64,000 nucleotides of DNA from Bacteroides faecium (GTDB taxonomy: Bacteria; Bacteroidota; Bacteroidia; Bacteroidales; Bacteroidaceae). Shown one piece after another: positions 6,722 to 15,950 of this stretch. The stretch lies in assembly GCF_012113595.1 (NCBI RefSeq), contig NZ_CP050831.1, forward strand, positions 2,232,001-2,296,000, given 5' to 3'. The notes beneath the pieces were generated by a model, which made no database searches, was not told the DNA's origin, and saw only the letters and a list, made by a program, of their open reading frames with translations. The position numbers were made by a program, and so were the translations under genes. Position 1 is the stretch's first letter, and every line of letters starts with the position of its first letter.

Positions 6722-9565
6722 TTAAAATTTAATGCGGCAAGTGAGCCCGTAATAGAAATCGGGGGTGAAGAGCGCGCTTACACCGGTTGCACGGGATTTC
6801 ACATAAGGGCGTGAATTGGTAAAGTTGATAGCGTTGAGAGACAGGGATATGTGGTCGCCAATCTCTTTAGTTATGTTGATGTTGGCAGAGAAATACGGGT
6901 CGTACCCGTCGGCTGCGAACGTATAAGCATTGCCCGATTTACGTATCAGATAAGAGAACTCCGGATTTTCGGCTTCGGCGGAAGTGAAAGGATGCATTTC
7001 GTTATTCAGGTCGAGATAGGCTACGGGCCAGATGGCTGTGTAGGAATCTCCGTCGTAGATGCTTCCTTCGGTTCGGGCATTACTGCTTTCGCTGACTTTG
7101 AAGGCGTATTCCTTACCCTTGTATTCGGAGATGTTCTGCGAACGCTTCACTAGTGAGGCTTCCAGCCGGCAGGATATAATCAGCCGGGCTTTCGGGATAC
7201 GGGTGATAGCGGTGATATTGGCATCCAACGAGTGGGTACGCTTTCCGTTGGCGGTTATGGATGAATTGTCGCCGTTGGCATAGATACCTACATATTGGTA
7301 GGAACGGTTGGGCAGGCTGGTGTCAGTGTGCGACCATCCGTTCTGATAATAATAGGATAATGAGTTATCTATATATTTCGTGTAAGTATAGGCGGCGTCT
7401 ATCCGGAATTGTGTACGGATAGGGGTTATCTCCGGGAAGTCGACAATCAATTCCGCTCCCCGGCGTATTACGTCCATGCCATTGTCGGGAGAGGTTGATT
7501 TGACAAAGGTCCGGTCGGTCACCTTTACGTCCATCGGAGTCCAGTAGTCCGATTCGTTTTCACGTATATAAACCATTCCCGTCTGGCTGTCTACATTGAT
7601 TTGCGGGTTAGTCGGCATGGTGAATCCATCGGGTAATTGGAGTATATCGTATGCGAACGGGGTATAAGCACTTGTGTATTTATACGGCAGTTTCGTGCGG
7701 TTGAAGTATCCGACTAGTGAAATTCGGGTACGGGCAACATTGAGGTCGATACCTATTTCTGAGTTTTGGTTCTTTTGCCAGCGGAGATTCTTATTGTGTA
7801 GCAGGGTGTAGGGCTGGCTATAATACACATAAGATGACTCATTGTTGTTATAAGAGAATCCGAAAGTCTGTATGTCCCGGTATTCCTGCTTGGGATACAG
7901 CATATAGAAAGAAGGTAATTTCTCCGAAATTCCCCATCCACCGCGAGTAGCGATATGTTCGTTCAACTGCCACCGGGCATTGAAGCGTGGCGAAAGACTG
8001 TTCAGACTGTTATATTCCGTCCCTTTGATAAATAGATTTTCCCAGCGTACACCTGCCATCAGCCTGAGCATTGTATTCCCGACAGGCAGCGACAGGCTTT
8101 CCTCTGCATAAAACGAAACGTTATGCATATACGGATATGCGCTATAAGGACGCGGGCGGTAACCGTTCGGAGCCAATGCGGGGTCTTTGTAATATTCGCC
8201 TTCACCCACATTCCCCGTTGCTTTCCATTGGACACCTGCTTTCAGATTACTGTTTACAGTCCCGAACCGACGGTTCCATTCATACTTCAAGGATGCAGCG
8301 TAATCCAGTTCTTTGGAATCGACCACCTGGTCGGCAAAATAAGAGTATGGCAGTTTGCTTGCCAGGAAATACCCTTCTTGAGTGGCGTGCACCGCCGGTT
8401 GCTCGGATGCGGAAGAATAGAAAGTGTGCGCGTGCGAGTTATTATCATTATAATACACCGATGCGTCAAATTTGAGGTTGGTTATCCACGGTTTATTGAG
8501 CAACCACGCCAGTGAAGTATTGGCACGGAATACGTTATCCCTCACTTTGGTATATTCGCCTGAATATGCGTCTGGGTCGTCTTTGGTATTCATCCCGCCG
8601 ATATTACCCGTGACACCGATATCGAACCGGAATACTTTGTGGAAAGTATTGCTGTATCCGGCGGAGAAACTTCTTCTTGTATAAGAGGTATAAGGAGAAA
8701 TCAGCTTTTGGGTAGCCTTTGTCCATTCCCCGTTTATGTTGATAACGCCTTTGTCGTTCCCTAAATCAAGTCCCTTTGAAAATGAAACCTGTTCCGTGCG
8801 GGGATTGATGGATAGTAATATGTTCCAGGGCGTCTTTCCTTTTCTGGTGTTGATTTTAACCATACCGCTGTTTAAATCTCCATATTCGGCTGACGGTACG
8901 CCCGTGATAACTTCCACCGATTCAATATCTGCCACGGCAATGCTCCGGGTATCCGCACCGTTCATGTCACCGAACGAGCCATTGTTGCCGATACGTACAC
9001 CGTCTACTTCTACGGCTGTTCCGAAAGCGATATTGCCCGCTGTCGAGCCACCGTTGCGCAATGAGAAAATGTTATTGGCGGTAAGGTCGGGTACTTTCGT
9101 CTTTCCCCCGGGGAGTAAGGCGGAAATATCACTGACATTGGACACTTGGAGATGCTCCAAGGCATTGCTGCCAATAGTCAGCGTAGTATTCAACTCGTTT
9201 TTCGGGGCTTGTGCGGTGACAACCACTCCTTCCAATGCGAGGGTGTTTTCTTTGAGTTGGATAGTCAGATTCTTGATGTCTTTGTGTACATCTACGGGAA
9301 GAGTTGTCGGCACATAACCTAGAAAGGACACTTCTACATTATATTTCCCGCTTTGTACTCCCGGTATCGTAAACTCTCCTTTCTGATTGGATACAGCCCA
9401 TAAGTAGGTGCCTTTGACAACAATAGATGCACCTGGCAAGGGGATATTCGTTTTTGCTTCGGTCACGCGACCGGAGATTGTATAGATGTTTGAATTAGCA
9501 GCAGCTTCAAATAGATTACAAAATAATAGCCCCCACAATGCTATATTAAAATGACAATACTTCAT
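6722..9565 (-). CDS. TonB-dependent outer-membrane receptor
   Basis: About 947 residues from the chosen start. A signal peptide ends near FEAAANS and is followed by a carboxypeptidase-regulatory-like domain (YTISGRVTEAKTNIPLPGA), a plug domain (ALEGVVVTAQAP, VEVDGVRIGNNGSFGD, SAEYGDLNSGMVKI) and a long barrel ending FYYGLTCRIKF. The plug lacks the SusC hallmarks, and no SusD follows, so this is a classical non-SusC receptor. An ATG 15 codons upstream (9610) exists, but only the start at 9565 gives a normal signal peptide (MKYCHFNIALWGLLFC). It heads the minus-strand train that ends in the PepSY and ABC genes. A metal complex or another small ligand is more likely than a glycan; this is inferred from the neighbours. 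Confidence 0.88.
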   Translation of the reverse strand: MKYCHFNIALWGLLFCNLFEAAANSNIYTISGRVTEAKTNIPLPGASIVVKGTYLWAVSNQKGEFTIPGVQSGKYNVEVSFLGYVPTTLPVDVHKDIKNLTIQLKENTLALEGVVVTAQAPKNELNTTLTIGSNALEHLQVSNVSDISALLPGGKTKVPDLTANNIFSLRNGGSTAGNIAFGTAVEVDGVRIGNNGSFGDMNGADTRSIAVADIESVEVITGVPSAEYGDLNSGMVKINTRKGKTPWNILLSINPRTEQVSFSKGLDLGNDKGVININGEWTKATQKLISPYTSYTRRSFSAGYSNTFHKVFRFDIGVTGNIGGMNTKDDPDAYSGEYTKVRDNVFRANTSLAWLLNKPWITNLKFDASVYYNDNNSHAHTFYSSASEQPAVHATQEGYFLASKLPYSYFADQVVDSKELDYAASLKYEWNRRFGTVNSNLKAGVQWKATGNVGEGEYYKDPALAPNGYRPRPYSAYPYMHNVSFYAEESLSLPVGNTMLRLMAGVRWENLFIKGTEYNSLNSLSPRFNARWQLNEHIATRGGWGISEKLPSFYMLYPKQEYRDIQTFGFSYNNNESSYVYYSQPYTLLHNKNLRWQKNQNSEIGIDLNVARTRISLVGYFNRTKLPYKYTSAYTPFAYDILQLPDGFTMPTNPQINVDSQTGMVYIRENESDYWTPMDVKVTDRTFVKSTSPDNGMDVIRRGAELIVDFPEITPIRTQFRIDAAYTYTKYIDNSLSYYYQNGWSHTDTSLPNRSYQYVGIYANGDNSSITANGKRTHSLDANITAITRIPKARLIISCRLEASLVKRSQNISEYKGKEYAFKVSESSNARTEGSIYDGDSYTAIWPVAYLDLNNEMHPFTSAEAENPEFSYLIRKSGNAYTFAADGYDPYFSANINITKEIGDHISLSLNAINFTNSRPYVKSRATGVSALFTPDFYYGLTCRIKF

Positions 9566-9710
9566 AGATAAGTTTTGCGCAAAATTCGTTAAAAACGGGA
9601 GGTGAGGCAATCGCTATAAATAGTTATTTTTAAGAAAAGGAATACCTATAATCAGTGATGGATTTTGCGAAAATATCCTTTTGGGGGTTGATGGGGAGAA
9701 TTATGGTATA

Positions 9711-9762
9711 TAAAAAAGAAAACCGGCTTGCATTGCGAATATTATCGCGTTGCAAGCCGGTT
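9711..9762 (-). terminator. Rho-independent terminator of asd
   Basis: The arms AACCGGCTTGCA (9721-9732) and TGCAAGCCGGTT (9751-9762) form a perfect 12-base stem, extended inward by GCG/CGC. Read on the minus strand, the stem is followed at once by a T-rich run (9711-9720). It lies 55 bases after the asd stop. Confidence 0.9.
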
Positions 9763-9816
9763 CATTAACTAGGCTTATCTTTGTACATGTCCGGATTTTA
9801 TCTCCGGACTAATCTA

Positions 9817-10824
9817 TTATACATTTTTTACTTTAATCAGATACTCGGCAATCTGAACGGCGTTCAGTGCGGCACCTTTCTTAATCTGGTCACCTACAAT
9901 CCAGAAAGTCAGTCCGTTCTCGTTCGTCAGGTCTTTGCGGATACGTCCTACGTAAACCGGGTCTTTACCTGCCAGGAACAACGGCATCGGATATTCTTTC
10001 TCAGCAGGATTGTCCTGAAGAACCAGACCTTCACCCTTGGCGAATGCTTCACGGGCTTCTTCAATAGAGATAGGGCGTTCTGTTTCCAGCCAAATACTTT
10101 CAGAGTGAGCACGCAATGCAGGAACACGTACGCAAGTAGCACTAACCTTGATGTCAGAGTGCATGATTTTACGTGTCTCATTGAACATCTTCATCTCTTC
10201 CTTCGTGTAACCGTTTTCTGTGAATACGTCCACCTGCGGAATCAGGTTGAAAGCCAACTGATACGCAAACTTCTCTACAGTCACAGGTTCGTTAGCCAAT
10301 ACCTGGCGATATTGTTCGTACAATTCGTCCATAGCAGCGGCACCCGCACCGCTTGCTGCCTGATAGGTAGACACGTGCACGGTTTTTATATGAGAAAGCT
10401 TTTCGATGGCTTTCAGTGCAACTACCATCTGGATAGTTGTACAGTTAGGGTTGGCAATGACACCGCGAGGACGCTCCAATGCGTCTTCGGCATTTACTTC
10501 AGGCACCACCAAAGGAACATCGGCATCCATACGGAATGCGCTGGAGTTGTCAATCATCACAGCACCATATTTAGTGATGGTTTTCTCGAACTCCTTGGAT
10601 GTTCCTGCTCCGGCAGAAGTGAAAGCAATGTCTACCCCTTTAAAGTCATCGTTGTGTTGTAAGAGTTTCACCTCGATCTGTTTACCGCGGAAAGTATAGG
10701 TTGTTCCGGCACTACGTTTAGAACCGAACAAAACTAACTCGTTCATCGGGAAGTTTCTCTCATCGAGCACGCGCAGGAATTCCTGTCCCACGGCTCCGCT
10801 TACGCCAACAATAGCTACTTTCAT
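9817..10824 (-). CDS. asd: Aspartate-semialdehyde dehydrogenase
   Basis: Asd reduces L-aspartyl-4-phosphate to L-aspartate 4-semialdehyde with NADPH. It is the branch point to lysine/diaminopimelate (hence cell wall), threonine and methionine, and acts in the cytosol. The 335 residues match the usual length. The N-terminal nucleotide-binding motif is VGVSGAVGQE (residues 6-15). The catalytic cysteine is Cys128 in NPNCTT, and SGAGAAAMDEL and the basic/histidine region (LRAHSESIW) are intact. The gene stands alone, with its own terminator downstream and a -7 element 71 bases upstream. The call is firm. Confidence 0.97.
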   Translation of the reverse strand: MKVAIVGVSGAVGQEFLRVLDERNFPMNELVLFGSKRSAGTTYTFRGKQIEVKLLQHNDDFKGVDIAFTSAGAGTSKEFEKTITKYGAVMIDNSSAFRMDADVPLVVPEVNAEDALERPRGVIANPNCTTIQMVVALKAIEKLSHIKTVHVSTYQAASGAGAAAMDELYEQYRQVLANEPVTVEKFAYQLAFNLIPQVDVFTENGYTKEEMKMFNETRKIMHSDIKVSATCVRVPALRAHSESIWLETERPISIEEAREAFAKGEGLVLQDNPAEKEYPMPLFLAGKDPVYVGRIRKDLTNENGLTFWIVGDQIKKGAALNAVQIAEYLIKVKNV

Positions 10825-10894
10825 CTTTTTCTTTTGTTAAATTGTGAATATTGAATTTCTCTCCATCCGCTATCGAATAGAAGAGATTTGGCTG

Positions 10895-10902
10895 CAAAAT
10901 TA
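10895..10902 (-). promoter_or_regulatory. -7 promoter element for asd
   Basis: The minus strand reads TAATTTTG, a full match to the Bacteroides -7 consensus TAnnTTTG, 71 bases before the asd start. A clear -33 TTTG at the right spacing is not seen. The rest of the 503-base gap up to 11327 holds phased palindrome array 2 and the antiporter promoter; I see no gene there. Confidence 0.5.
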
Positions 10903-11097
10903 TAACAATTTAGCATATAAACATCGCTTTTGAGAGAAATATTTCAGTTTTTCGGTGGATTACTTAAACCTTACGTATAGTCAGGTGTAGTTGCCGGACA
11001 GGATAAACGCACCAAAAGTGAACCATTTCCCGTCACGATACTAATCGGATTGGTTTTGTTGCCTGATTAGACTTTCTTTATTGCCTATTATTACTTC

Positions 11098-11181
11098 GTT
11101 ACACTATAGTGTTCCGCAAGGATAACTATAGTCTTCCTTGCGTTACACTATAGTTATCCGCAAGGGAGACTATAGTGTAAC
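11098..11181. repeat. Phased palindrome array 2 (ACTATAGT units)
   Basis: The self-complementary octamer ACTATAGT occurs four times, at 11103, 11125, 11147 and 11169, exactly 22 bases apart. Flanks are complementary in several ways. Unit 1 with unit 4 forms a 20-base stem with one mismatch (11091-11110 with 11169-11188). Unit 2 with unit 3 forms a 13-base stem (11120-11132 with 11147-11159). The spacers CGCAAGG (11115, 11159) and CCTTGCG (11136) can also pair. It lies between the divergent asd and antiporter genes. Confidence 0.9.
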
Positions 11182-11271
11182 GAAATAAAAGTGCCTGACG
11201 AAATATATCCTGATAGGTAAGCGGTGAAAAAGAAATGCCTGTAGCTTACATTAATACAGTTTGGACATTCA

Positions 11272-11302
11272 TTGTGATTCTGCGAACTTTTTTGTTCCTT
11301 TG
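11272..11302 (+). promoter_or_regulatory. Promoter of the antiporter-tcdA-lolD operon
   Basis: A -33-like TTG (11272-11274) and a -7-like TTCCTTTG (11295-11302, one base off TAnnTTTG) are 20 bases apart. This places the transcript start near 11309, downstream of an in-frame ATG at 11235, and so supports the later start at 11328. Confidence 0.5.
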
Positions 11303-11327
11303 CATTGAATTCCTAAAGCCACAGCCT

Positions 11328-13463
11328 ATGAACCTGTTTGATTTTAATTTTACCTTACCGATAACCGACCCTACTTGGGTATTCTTCCTGGTATTGATTA
11401 TTATTCTTTTTGCCCCGATGATTCTCGGACGTCTGCATATACCTCATATTATTGGCATGATTCTGGCAGGAGTAGTGATTGGCGAACATGGCTTTCACGT
11501 GCTCGACCGCGACAGTAGCTTCGAACTTTTCGGTAAAGTGGGACTGTACTATATCATGTTTCTTGCCGGACTCGAAATGGATATGGAAGACTTCAAGAAG
11601 AACCGGACGAAAAGTATTGTGTTCGGCTGGCTTACTTTTCTTATTCCGATGGGACTGGGAATATGGAGCAGCATGAGTATGCTGGGATATGGTTTTCTCA
11701 CGGCTGTATTGTTAGCGAGTATGTACGCTTCCCATACTTTGATTGCTTATCCTATTATAAGTAGGTATGGATTGTCTCGTCTGCGTAGTGTTAATATAAC
11801 TATCGGTGGTACGGCAGTAACCGTGACTCTTGCCTTGATAATCCTTGCTGTCATAGGCGGTATGTTCAAAGGAACTGTCGATGGCTGGTTCTGGGGATTC
11901 CTTGTGGCAAAAGTCGCTTTCCTCGGATTTCTGATTGTTTTCTTTTTCCCCCGTATCGGGCGTTGGTTTTTCCGGAAGTATGACGACAGTGTGATGCAAT
12001 TCGTATTCGTGCTGGCGATGGTTTTCCTAGGCGGCGGATTGATGGAGTTTGTGGGAATGGAAGGAATCTTGGGAGCTTTCCTTGCCGGGTTGGTTCTGAA
12101 CCGCTTGATTCCACATGTATCTCCCTTGATGAACCGGTTGGAGTTTGTAGGAAATGCGTTGTTCATACCTTATTTCCTGATTGGTGTCGGAATGATTATT
12201 GATGTAAGAAGCTTGTTTACCGGTGGGGAAGCATTGAAAGTGGCGGTTGTGATGACCGTGGTTGCTACCTTTAGTAAATGGCTGGCTGCATGGATTACGC
12301 AAAAGATTTATGGTATGAAACCGAATGAACGGAACATGATATTCGGTTTGAGTAATGCGCAGGCAGCGGCTACGTTGGCAGCGGTATTAATCGGACACGA
12401 AATTATCATGGAGAATGGCGAACGGTTATTGAATGACGATGTACTGAACGGTACGGTCGTGATGATTCTTTTTACTTGTGTCATCAGTTCTTTGGTGACG
12501 GAACGCGCTGCCCGTCGTTTTGCCTTGGATGAAACAGTGCAGTCGGAAGAAGAGGGAACAAAGAAGAACAAGGAGCAGATATTGATTCCGGTTGCCAACC
12601 CGGATACGATTGAAGACCTTATCAACCTGGCACTGGTAATAAAGGATGCCAAACAGAAGAATGCATTAATCGCATTGAATGTTATTAATGATAATAATAG
12701 TTCGGAAAAGAAAGAGTTGCAGGGAAAACGTAATCTGGAGAAAGCGGCGATGATTGCCGCTGCTGCCGATGTACCTGTCACGATGGTGAGCCGTTATGAT
12801 TTGAATATTGCTTCGGGCATTATTCATACGATAAAGGAATATGAAGCTACGGACGTTGTCATCGGCTTGCACCGGAAAGCCAATATCGTGGATTCCTTCT
12901 TCGGGCATCTGGCCGAGAGTTTGCTGAAAGGTACGCATCGTGAAGTAATGATTGCCAAATTCCTGATGCCGGTGAATACCTTGCGGCGAATCAATATAGC
13001 CGTTCCGCCGAAAGCCGAATATGAAACGGGTTTTGCAAAATGGGTGGAACACTTCTGCCGGATGGGAAGTATCCTGGGATGCCGTGTACATTTCTTCGCA
13101 AACGAACGGACTTTGATGCGGCTTCAGCATCTTGTAAAGAAGAAATATGCAGGGACACCGACCGAGTTTTCTACGTTGGACGAATGGGAAGACCTTCTTC
13201 TGTTGACAGGACAAGTGAATTTCGACCATCTGCTGGTTGTTATTTCAGCCCGTCGGGGTTCTATCTCTTACGACCCTTCTTTCGATCGTCTGCCGGCACA
13301 ACTCGGAAAGTATTTCTCTAATAATAGTTTGATTATTTTGTATCCCGACCAGTTCGGCGAGCCGCAGGAAATTGTTTCTTTCTCTGACCCTCGCGGACAT
13401 AATGAGTCGCAGCATTATGAAAAGGTTGGTAAATGGTTCTATAAATGGCTAAAGAAAAATTGA
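11328..13463 (+). CDS. Cation:proton antiporter (CPA2 type) with USP-like C-terminal region
   Basis: About 711 residues. The first 400 or so hold roughly 12 hydrophobic segments with CPA2 motifs (LGRLHIPHIIGMILAG, FLAGLEMDMEDF, LGAFLAGLVLN, GLSNAQAAATLAAVL). The C-terminal 300 residues are soluble and resemble universal-stress-protein folds (ILIPVANPDTIEDLINLALVI, DVVIGLHRKANIVDSFFGHLAE, VMIAKFL). It should exchange Na+ or K+ for H+ across the inner membrane, with the tail as a likely regulatory domain. The ATG at 11235 would add 31 residues but lies upstream of the probable promoter, so the start at 11328 is used. The stop shares a base with the tcdA start (TGATG). Confidence 0.88.
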   Translation: MNLFDFNFTLPITDPTWVFFLVLIIILFAPMILGRLHIPHIIGMILAGVVIGEHGFHVLDRDSSFELFGKVGLYYIMFLAGLEMDMEDFKKNRTKSIVFGWLTFLIPMGLGIWSSMSMLGYGFLTAVLLASMYASHTLIAYPIISRYGLSRLRSVNITIGGTAVTVTLALIILAVIGGMFKGTVDGWFWGFLVAKVAFLGFLIVFFFPRIGRWFFRKYDDSVMQFVFVLAMVFLGGGLMEFVGMEGILGAFLAGLVLNRLIPHVSPLMNRLEFVGNALFIPYFLIGVGMIIDVRSLFTGGEALKVAVVMTVVATFSKWLAAWITQKIYGMKPNERNMIFGLSNAQAAATLAAVLIGHEIIMENGERLLNDDVLNGTVVMILFTCVISSLVTERAARRFALDETVQSEEEGTKKNKEQILIPVANPDTIEDLINLALVIKDAKQKNALIALNVINDNNSSEKKELQGKRNLEKAAMIAAAADVPVTMVSRYDLNIASGIIHTIKEYEATDVVIGLHRKANIVDSFFGHLAESLLKGTHREVMIAKFLMPVNTLRRINIAVPPKAEYETGFAKWVEHFCRMGSILGCRVHFFANERTLMRLQHLVKKKYAGTPTEFSTLDEWEDLLLLTGQVNFDHLLVVISARRGSISYDPSFDRLPAQLGKYFSNNSLIILYPDQFGEPQEIVSFSDPRGHNESQHYEKVGKWFYKWLKKN

Positions 13464-14179
13464 TGGAAGAAAATAACTGGCAGCAAAGGACAGAACTCCT
13501 TTTGGGAGAGGAAAAGATGAATCGCATCCGTAATTCCCATGTGTTAGTCGTAGGTTTGGGTGGAGTAGGGGCTTATGCAGCCGAGATGATTTGTCGTGCG
13601 GGAGTCGGTCGGATGACGATTGTAGATGCCGACACGGTACAACCTACCAATATAAACCGCCAGTTGCCTGCCATGCATTCCACATTAGGAAAGACAAAAG
13701 CAGAAGTGCTGGCTGCCCGGTATAAAGATATAAATCCGAATATTGAACTGAGGGTTCTTCCTGTCTATCTGAAAGATGAAAATATACCGGAGTTGCTGGA
13801 TGCTGATAGGTATGACTTTATAGTGGATGCTATTGACACAATCAGCCCGAAATGCTATCTGATTTTTGAAGCGATGAAGCGTCGTATCAAGATTGTTTCC
13901 AGTATGGGGGCAGGAGCGAAAAGCGATATCACACAGGTTCGTTTTGCTGACCTTTGGGATACCTATCATTGCGGACTGAGCAAAGCAGTTCGGAAGCGCT
14001 TGCAGAAGATGGGAATGAAACGGAAACTCCCGGTGGTATTCAGTACCGAGCAGGCCGACCCGAAAGCTGTATTGCTGACCGATGATGAACAGAATAAAAA
14101 ATCGACCTGTGGAACGGTCAGTTATATGCCGGCAGTGTTCGGATGCTACTTGGCGGAATATGTCATTAAACGAATCTAA
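13463..14179 (+). CDS. tcdA: tRNA threonylcarbamoyladenosine dehydratase (TcdA/YgdL)
   Basis: An E1-like ATP-dependent enzyme of 238 residues that cyclises the t6A modification at position 37 of ANN-decoding tRNAs to ct6A. The nucleotide loop is VVGLGGVGAYAAE (about residues 29-41). Next come the IVDADTVQPTNINRQ motif with its Arg, the FIVDAIDTISPK motif, and the C-terminal STCGTVSYMP cysteine region. A start at 13445 exists, but the ATG at 13463 overlaps the antiporter stop as TGATG and gives the normal family N-terminus (NNWQQRTELLLGEE). lolD follows after 9 bases. A general ThiF/MoeB-type protein is the only alternative; the internal motifs favour TcdA. Confidence 0.9.
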   Translation: MEENNWQQRTELLLGEEKMNRIRNSHVLVVGLGGVGAYAAEMICRAGVGRMTIVDADTVQPTNINRQLPAMHSTLGKTKAEVLAARYKDINPNIELRVLPVYLKDENIPELLDADRYDFIVDAIDTISPKCYLIFEAMKRRIKIVSSMGAGAKSDITQVRFADLWDTYHCGLSKAVRKRLQKMGMKRKLPVVFSTEQADPKAVLLTDDEQNKKSTCGTVSYMPAVFGCYLAEYVIKRI

Positions 14180-14188
14180 AAGGCTGTT

Positions 14189-14845
14189 ATGATAAAACTA
14201 GAAGGAATAACGAAGAGTTTCGGTGCGTTGCAAGTGCTGAAAGGGATTGATTTGGAAATCAATAAGAGCGAGATTGTCAGTATTGTAGGCCCGAGCGGGG
14301 CAGGTAAGACTACGCTGTTGCAGATTATGGGTACTTTGGACGAGCCGGATGCAGGTATGGTCGAGATTGACGGAACCGTGGTCAGCCGGATGAAAGAGAA
14401 GGCATTGTCTGCTTTCCGTAATAAGAATATTGGTTTCGTGTTCCAGTTTCATCAACTTCTGCCGGAGTTTACGGCATTGGAGAATGTGATGATTCCTGCA
14501 TTTATTGCAGGCGTGTCTTCGAAAGAGGCAAATGACCGTGCGGTGAAGATTCTGGAGTTTATGGGGCTTGCCGACCGTGCTTCCCACAAGCCGAACGAAC
14601 TGTCGGGCGGAGAGAAACAACGGGTAGCTGTGGCGCGTGCCTTAATCAACGACCCGGCTGTTATTCTGGCGGACGAACCATCAGGTAGTCTGGATACGCA
14701 TAATAAAGAAGATTTACATCAACTATTCTTCGATTTGAGGGATAGGTTGGGGCAGACATTTGTCATCGTCACCCATGACGAGGGACTGGCCAAAATCACC
14801 GACCGGACGGTACATATGGTCGATGGCATGATTAAAAAAGATTAA
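14189..14845 (+). CDS. lolD: ABC transporter ATP-binding protein, LolD/MacB type
   Basis: 218 residues with all ABC motifs intact: Walker A GPSGAGKT (about 34-41), the Q-loop FQFHQLLPEFTALEN, signature LSGGEKQRVA, Walker B VILADEPSGSLD and switch IVTHD. Length and motifs match LolD, which powers release of outer-membrane lipoproteins from the inner membrane together with LolC/E. No permease gene is adjacent, so the partner is elsewhere; a MacB-type or FtsE-like partner cannot be excluded. It is the last gene of the antiporter-tcdA-lolD unit and is followed by a terminator. Confidence 0.85.
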   Translation: MIKLEGITKSFGALQVLKGIDLEINKSEIVSIVGPSGAGKTTLLQIMGTLDEPDAGMVEIDGTVVSRMKEKALSAFRNKNIGFVFQFHQLLPEFTALENVMIPAFIAGVSSKEANDRAVKILEFMGLADRASHKPNELSGGEKQRVAVARALINDPAVILADEPSGSLDTHNKEDLHQLFFDLRDRLGQTFVIVTHDEGLAKITDRTVHMVDGMIKKD

Positions 14846-14984
14846 TTAGGAAACCTTATTTCTAAAAATGCATACCAAAAAGGTAGAACTTTGCAGGAAT
14901 TCTATCTTTTAGCTATATATTTATAGTCGCTTCTCTACGGAAGTCTGTGAAGATGATAGTAGAGTGTTTGTTTTGTTTGTGTGT

Positions 14985-15025
14985 GATGCATTCTTGTCTG
15001 GTGTGATAGGAATGCATCTTTTTTT
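14985..15025 (+). terminator. Rho-independent terminator after lolD
   Basis: GATGCATTC (14985-14993) pairs with GAATGCATC (15010-15018), a perfect 9-base stem with a 16-base loop, followed by a T run to 15025. It reaches into the last codon of the convergent helix-hairpin-helix gene. Confidence 0.85.
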
Positions 15026-15950
15026 ATAAATCACAACAAACGTAAGGCTCGAGCCTTTCCAAATCCGCCGGAGTGAACTCTTCATAGAGCGATAGCTGTT
15101 TCAGGCTTTTTATGCTTCCTTTCTTTTTCCGGTATTCTACGATGACTTTCGCTTGATGGAAGTTGATATACGGATGATGCGACATTCGTGTCAGGCTTGC
15201 TTTATTCAAGTTGATACGGTGTATCTGTCCGGCGTCAATGGAAAACCAGGGACGGAGCTTCTCTGCTTTTAACTGAATCTCCTTCAATTGCTCTATACGG
15301 CAGAAAGCTCCCAGTCGCTTACGGTAATTTACAATCTTACGGGCAATAGCGCTTCCGATTCCGGGAATCTTCTTTAGTTCGGTTGTATCGGCAGAGTTAA
15401 GGCTGATAATAGTTCCGGGCTGGTATTTGAATATCGTATCCCGTTGTATGTTTTGTGCGGTTAATAGCTGTACTGTATCTCTTGGTTCTCTTGGCTCGGA
15501 ACTTTTCGCAATCTGAATATAAGGAAGCAGCGTTTGATACTGTTCTTCCGTCAGTCCGTATATTTTCCGGAAGTCTTCCGGGTGGTGGAATCGTCCCTGC
15601 TTGCTACGATAATGCAGGATGTTCTTAGCCATCCATGACGGTAGTCCAAGAGACAGGAAAGTCATGGAGTCGGCCGTATTCGGGTCAAAGGCGGTAAGCC
15701 TTATTTCTCTTTTGGAAGATGACCGAAAGGAGCTGTCGTTCGGTTTTCTATGTGGTTTTATCTCTTCAAGGGAAGAGATAAATTCATTTAATTCTTTTTC
15801 GAACTTCTCTTGTTCTGCGGCATCCACTTTTTGGGGATGGTTGAAAAGCGAGAATAGTTGGGGAATGGAGAATACCCCTAAAATAAGAACGACAAGGACG
15901 ATAATGCCTTGTCGTTCGGTTTTAGTGAAATAAAAGAAGTCTTTCCACAT
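15024..15950 (-). CDS. Membrane-anchored helix-hairpin-helix (ComEA-like) protein
   Basis: 308 residues. A single membrane anchor lies near 15-33 (GIIVLVVLILGVFSI), followed by a charged linker and then repeated helix-hairpin-helix units: FDPNTADSMTFLSLGLP, LNSADTTELKKIPGIGSAIARK, and INLNKASLTRMSHHPYI. Such units bind DNA non-specifically, and the LNSA...IPGIG pattern is that of ComEA, the periplasmic DNA receptor of competence. Bacteroides members are anchored like this one, and their role is not established. The start overlaps the stop of the sodium symporter by one base (TAATG), so the two are co-transcribed. Confidence 0.82.
   Translation of the reverse strand: MWKDFFYFTKTERQGIIVLVVLILGVFSIPQLFSLFNHPQKVDAAEQEKFEKELNEFISSLEEIKPHRKPNDSSFRSSSKREIRLTAFDPNTADSMTFLSLGLPSWMAKNILHYRSKQGRFHHPEDFRKIYGLTEEQYQTLLPYIQIAKSSEPREPRDTVQLLTAQNIQRDTIFKYQPGTIISLNSADTTELKKIPGIGSAIARKIVNYRKRLGAFCRIEQLKEIQLKAEKLRPWFSIDAGQIHRINLNKASLTRMSHHPYINFHQAKVIVEYRKKKGSIKSLKQLSLYEEFTPADLERLEPYVCCDL

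Noticed and set aside
11235..11327. N-terminal extension of the antiporter
   Set aside because: It lies over the probable promoter, and the start at 11328 gives the normal family N-terminus.
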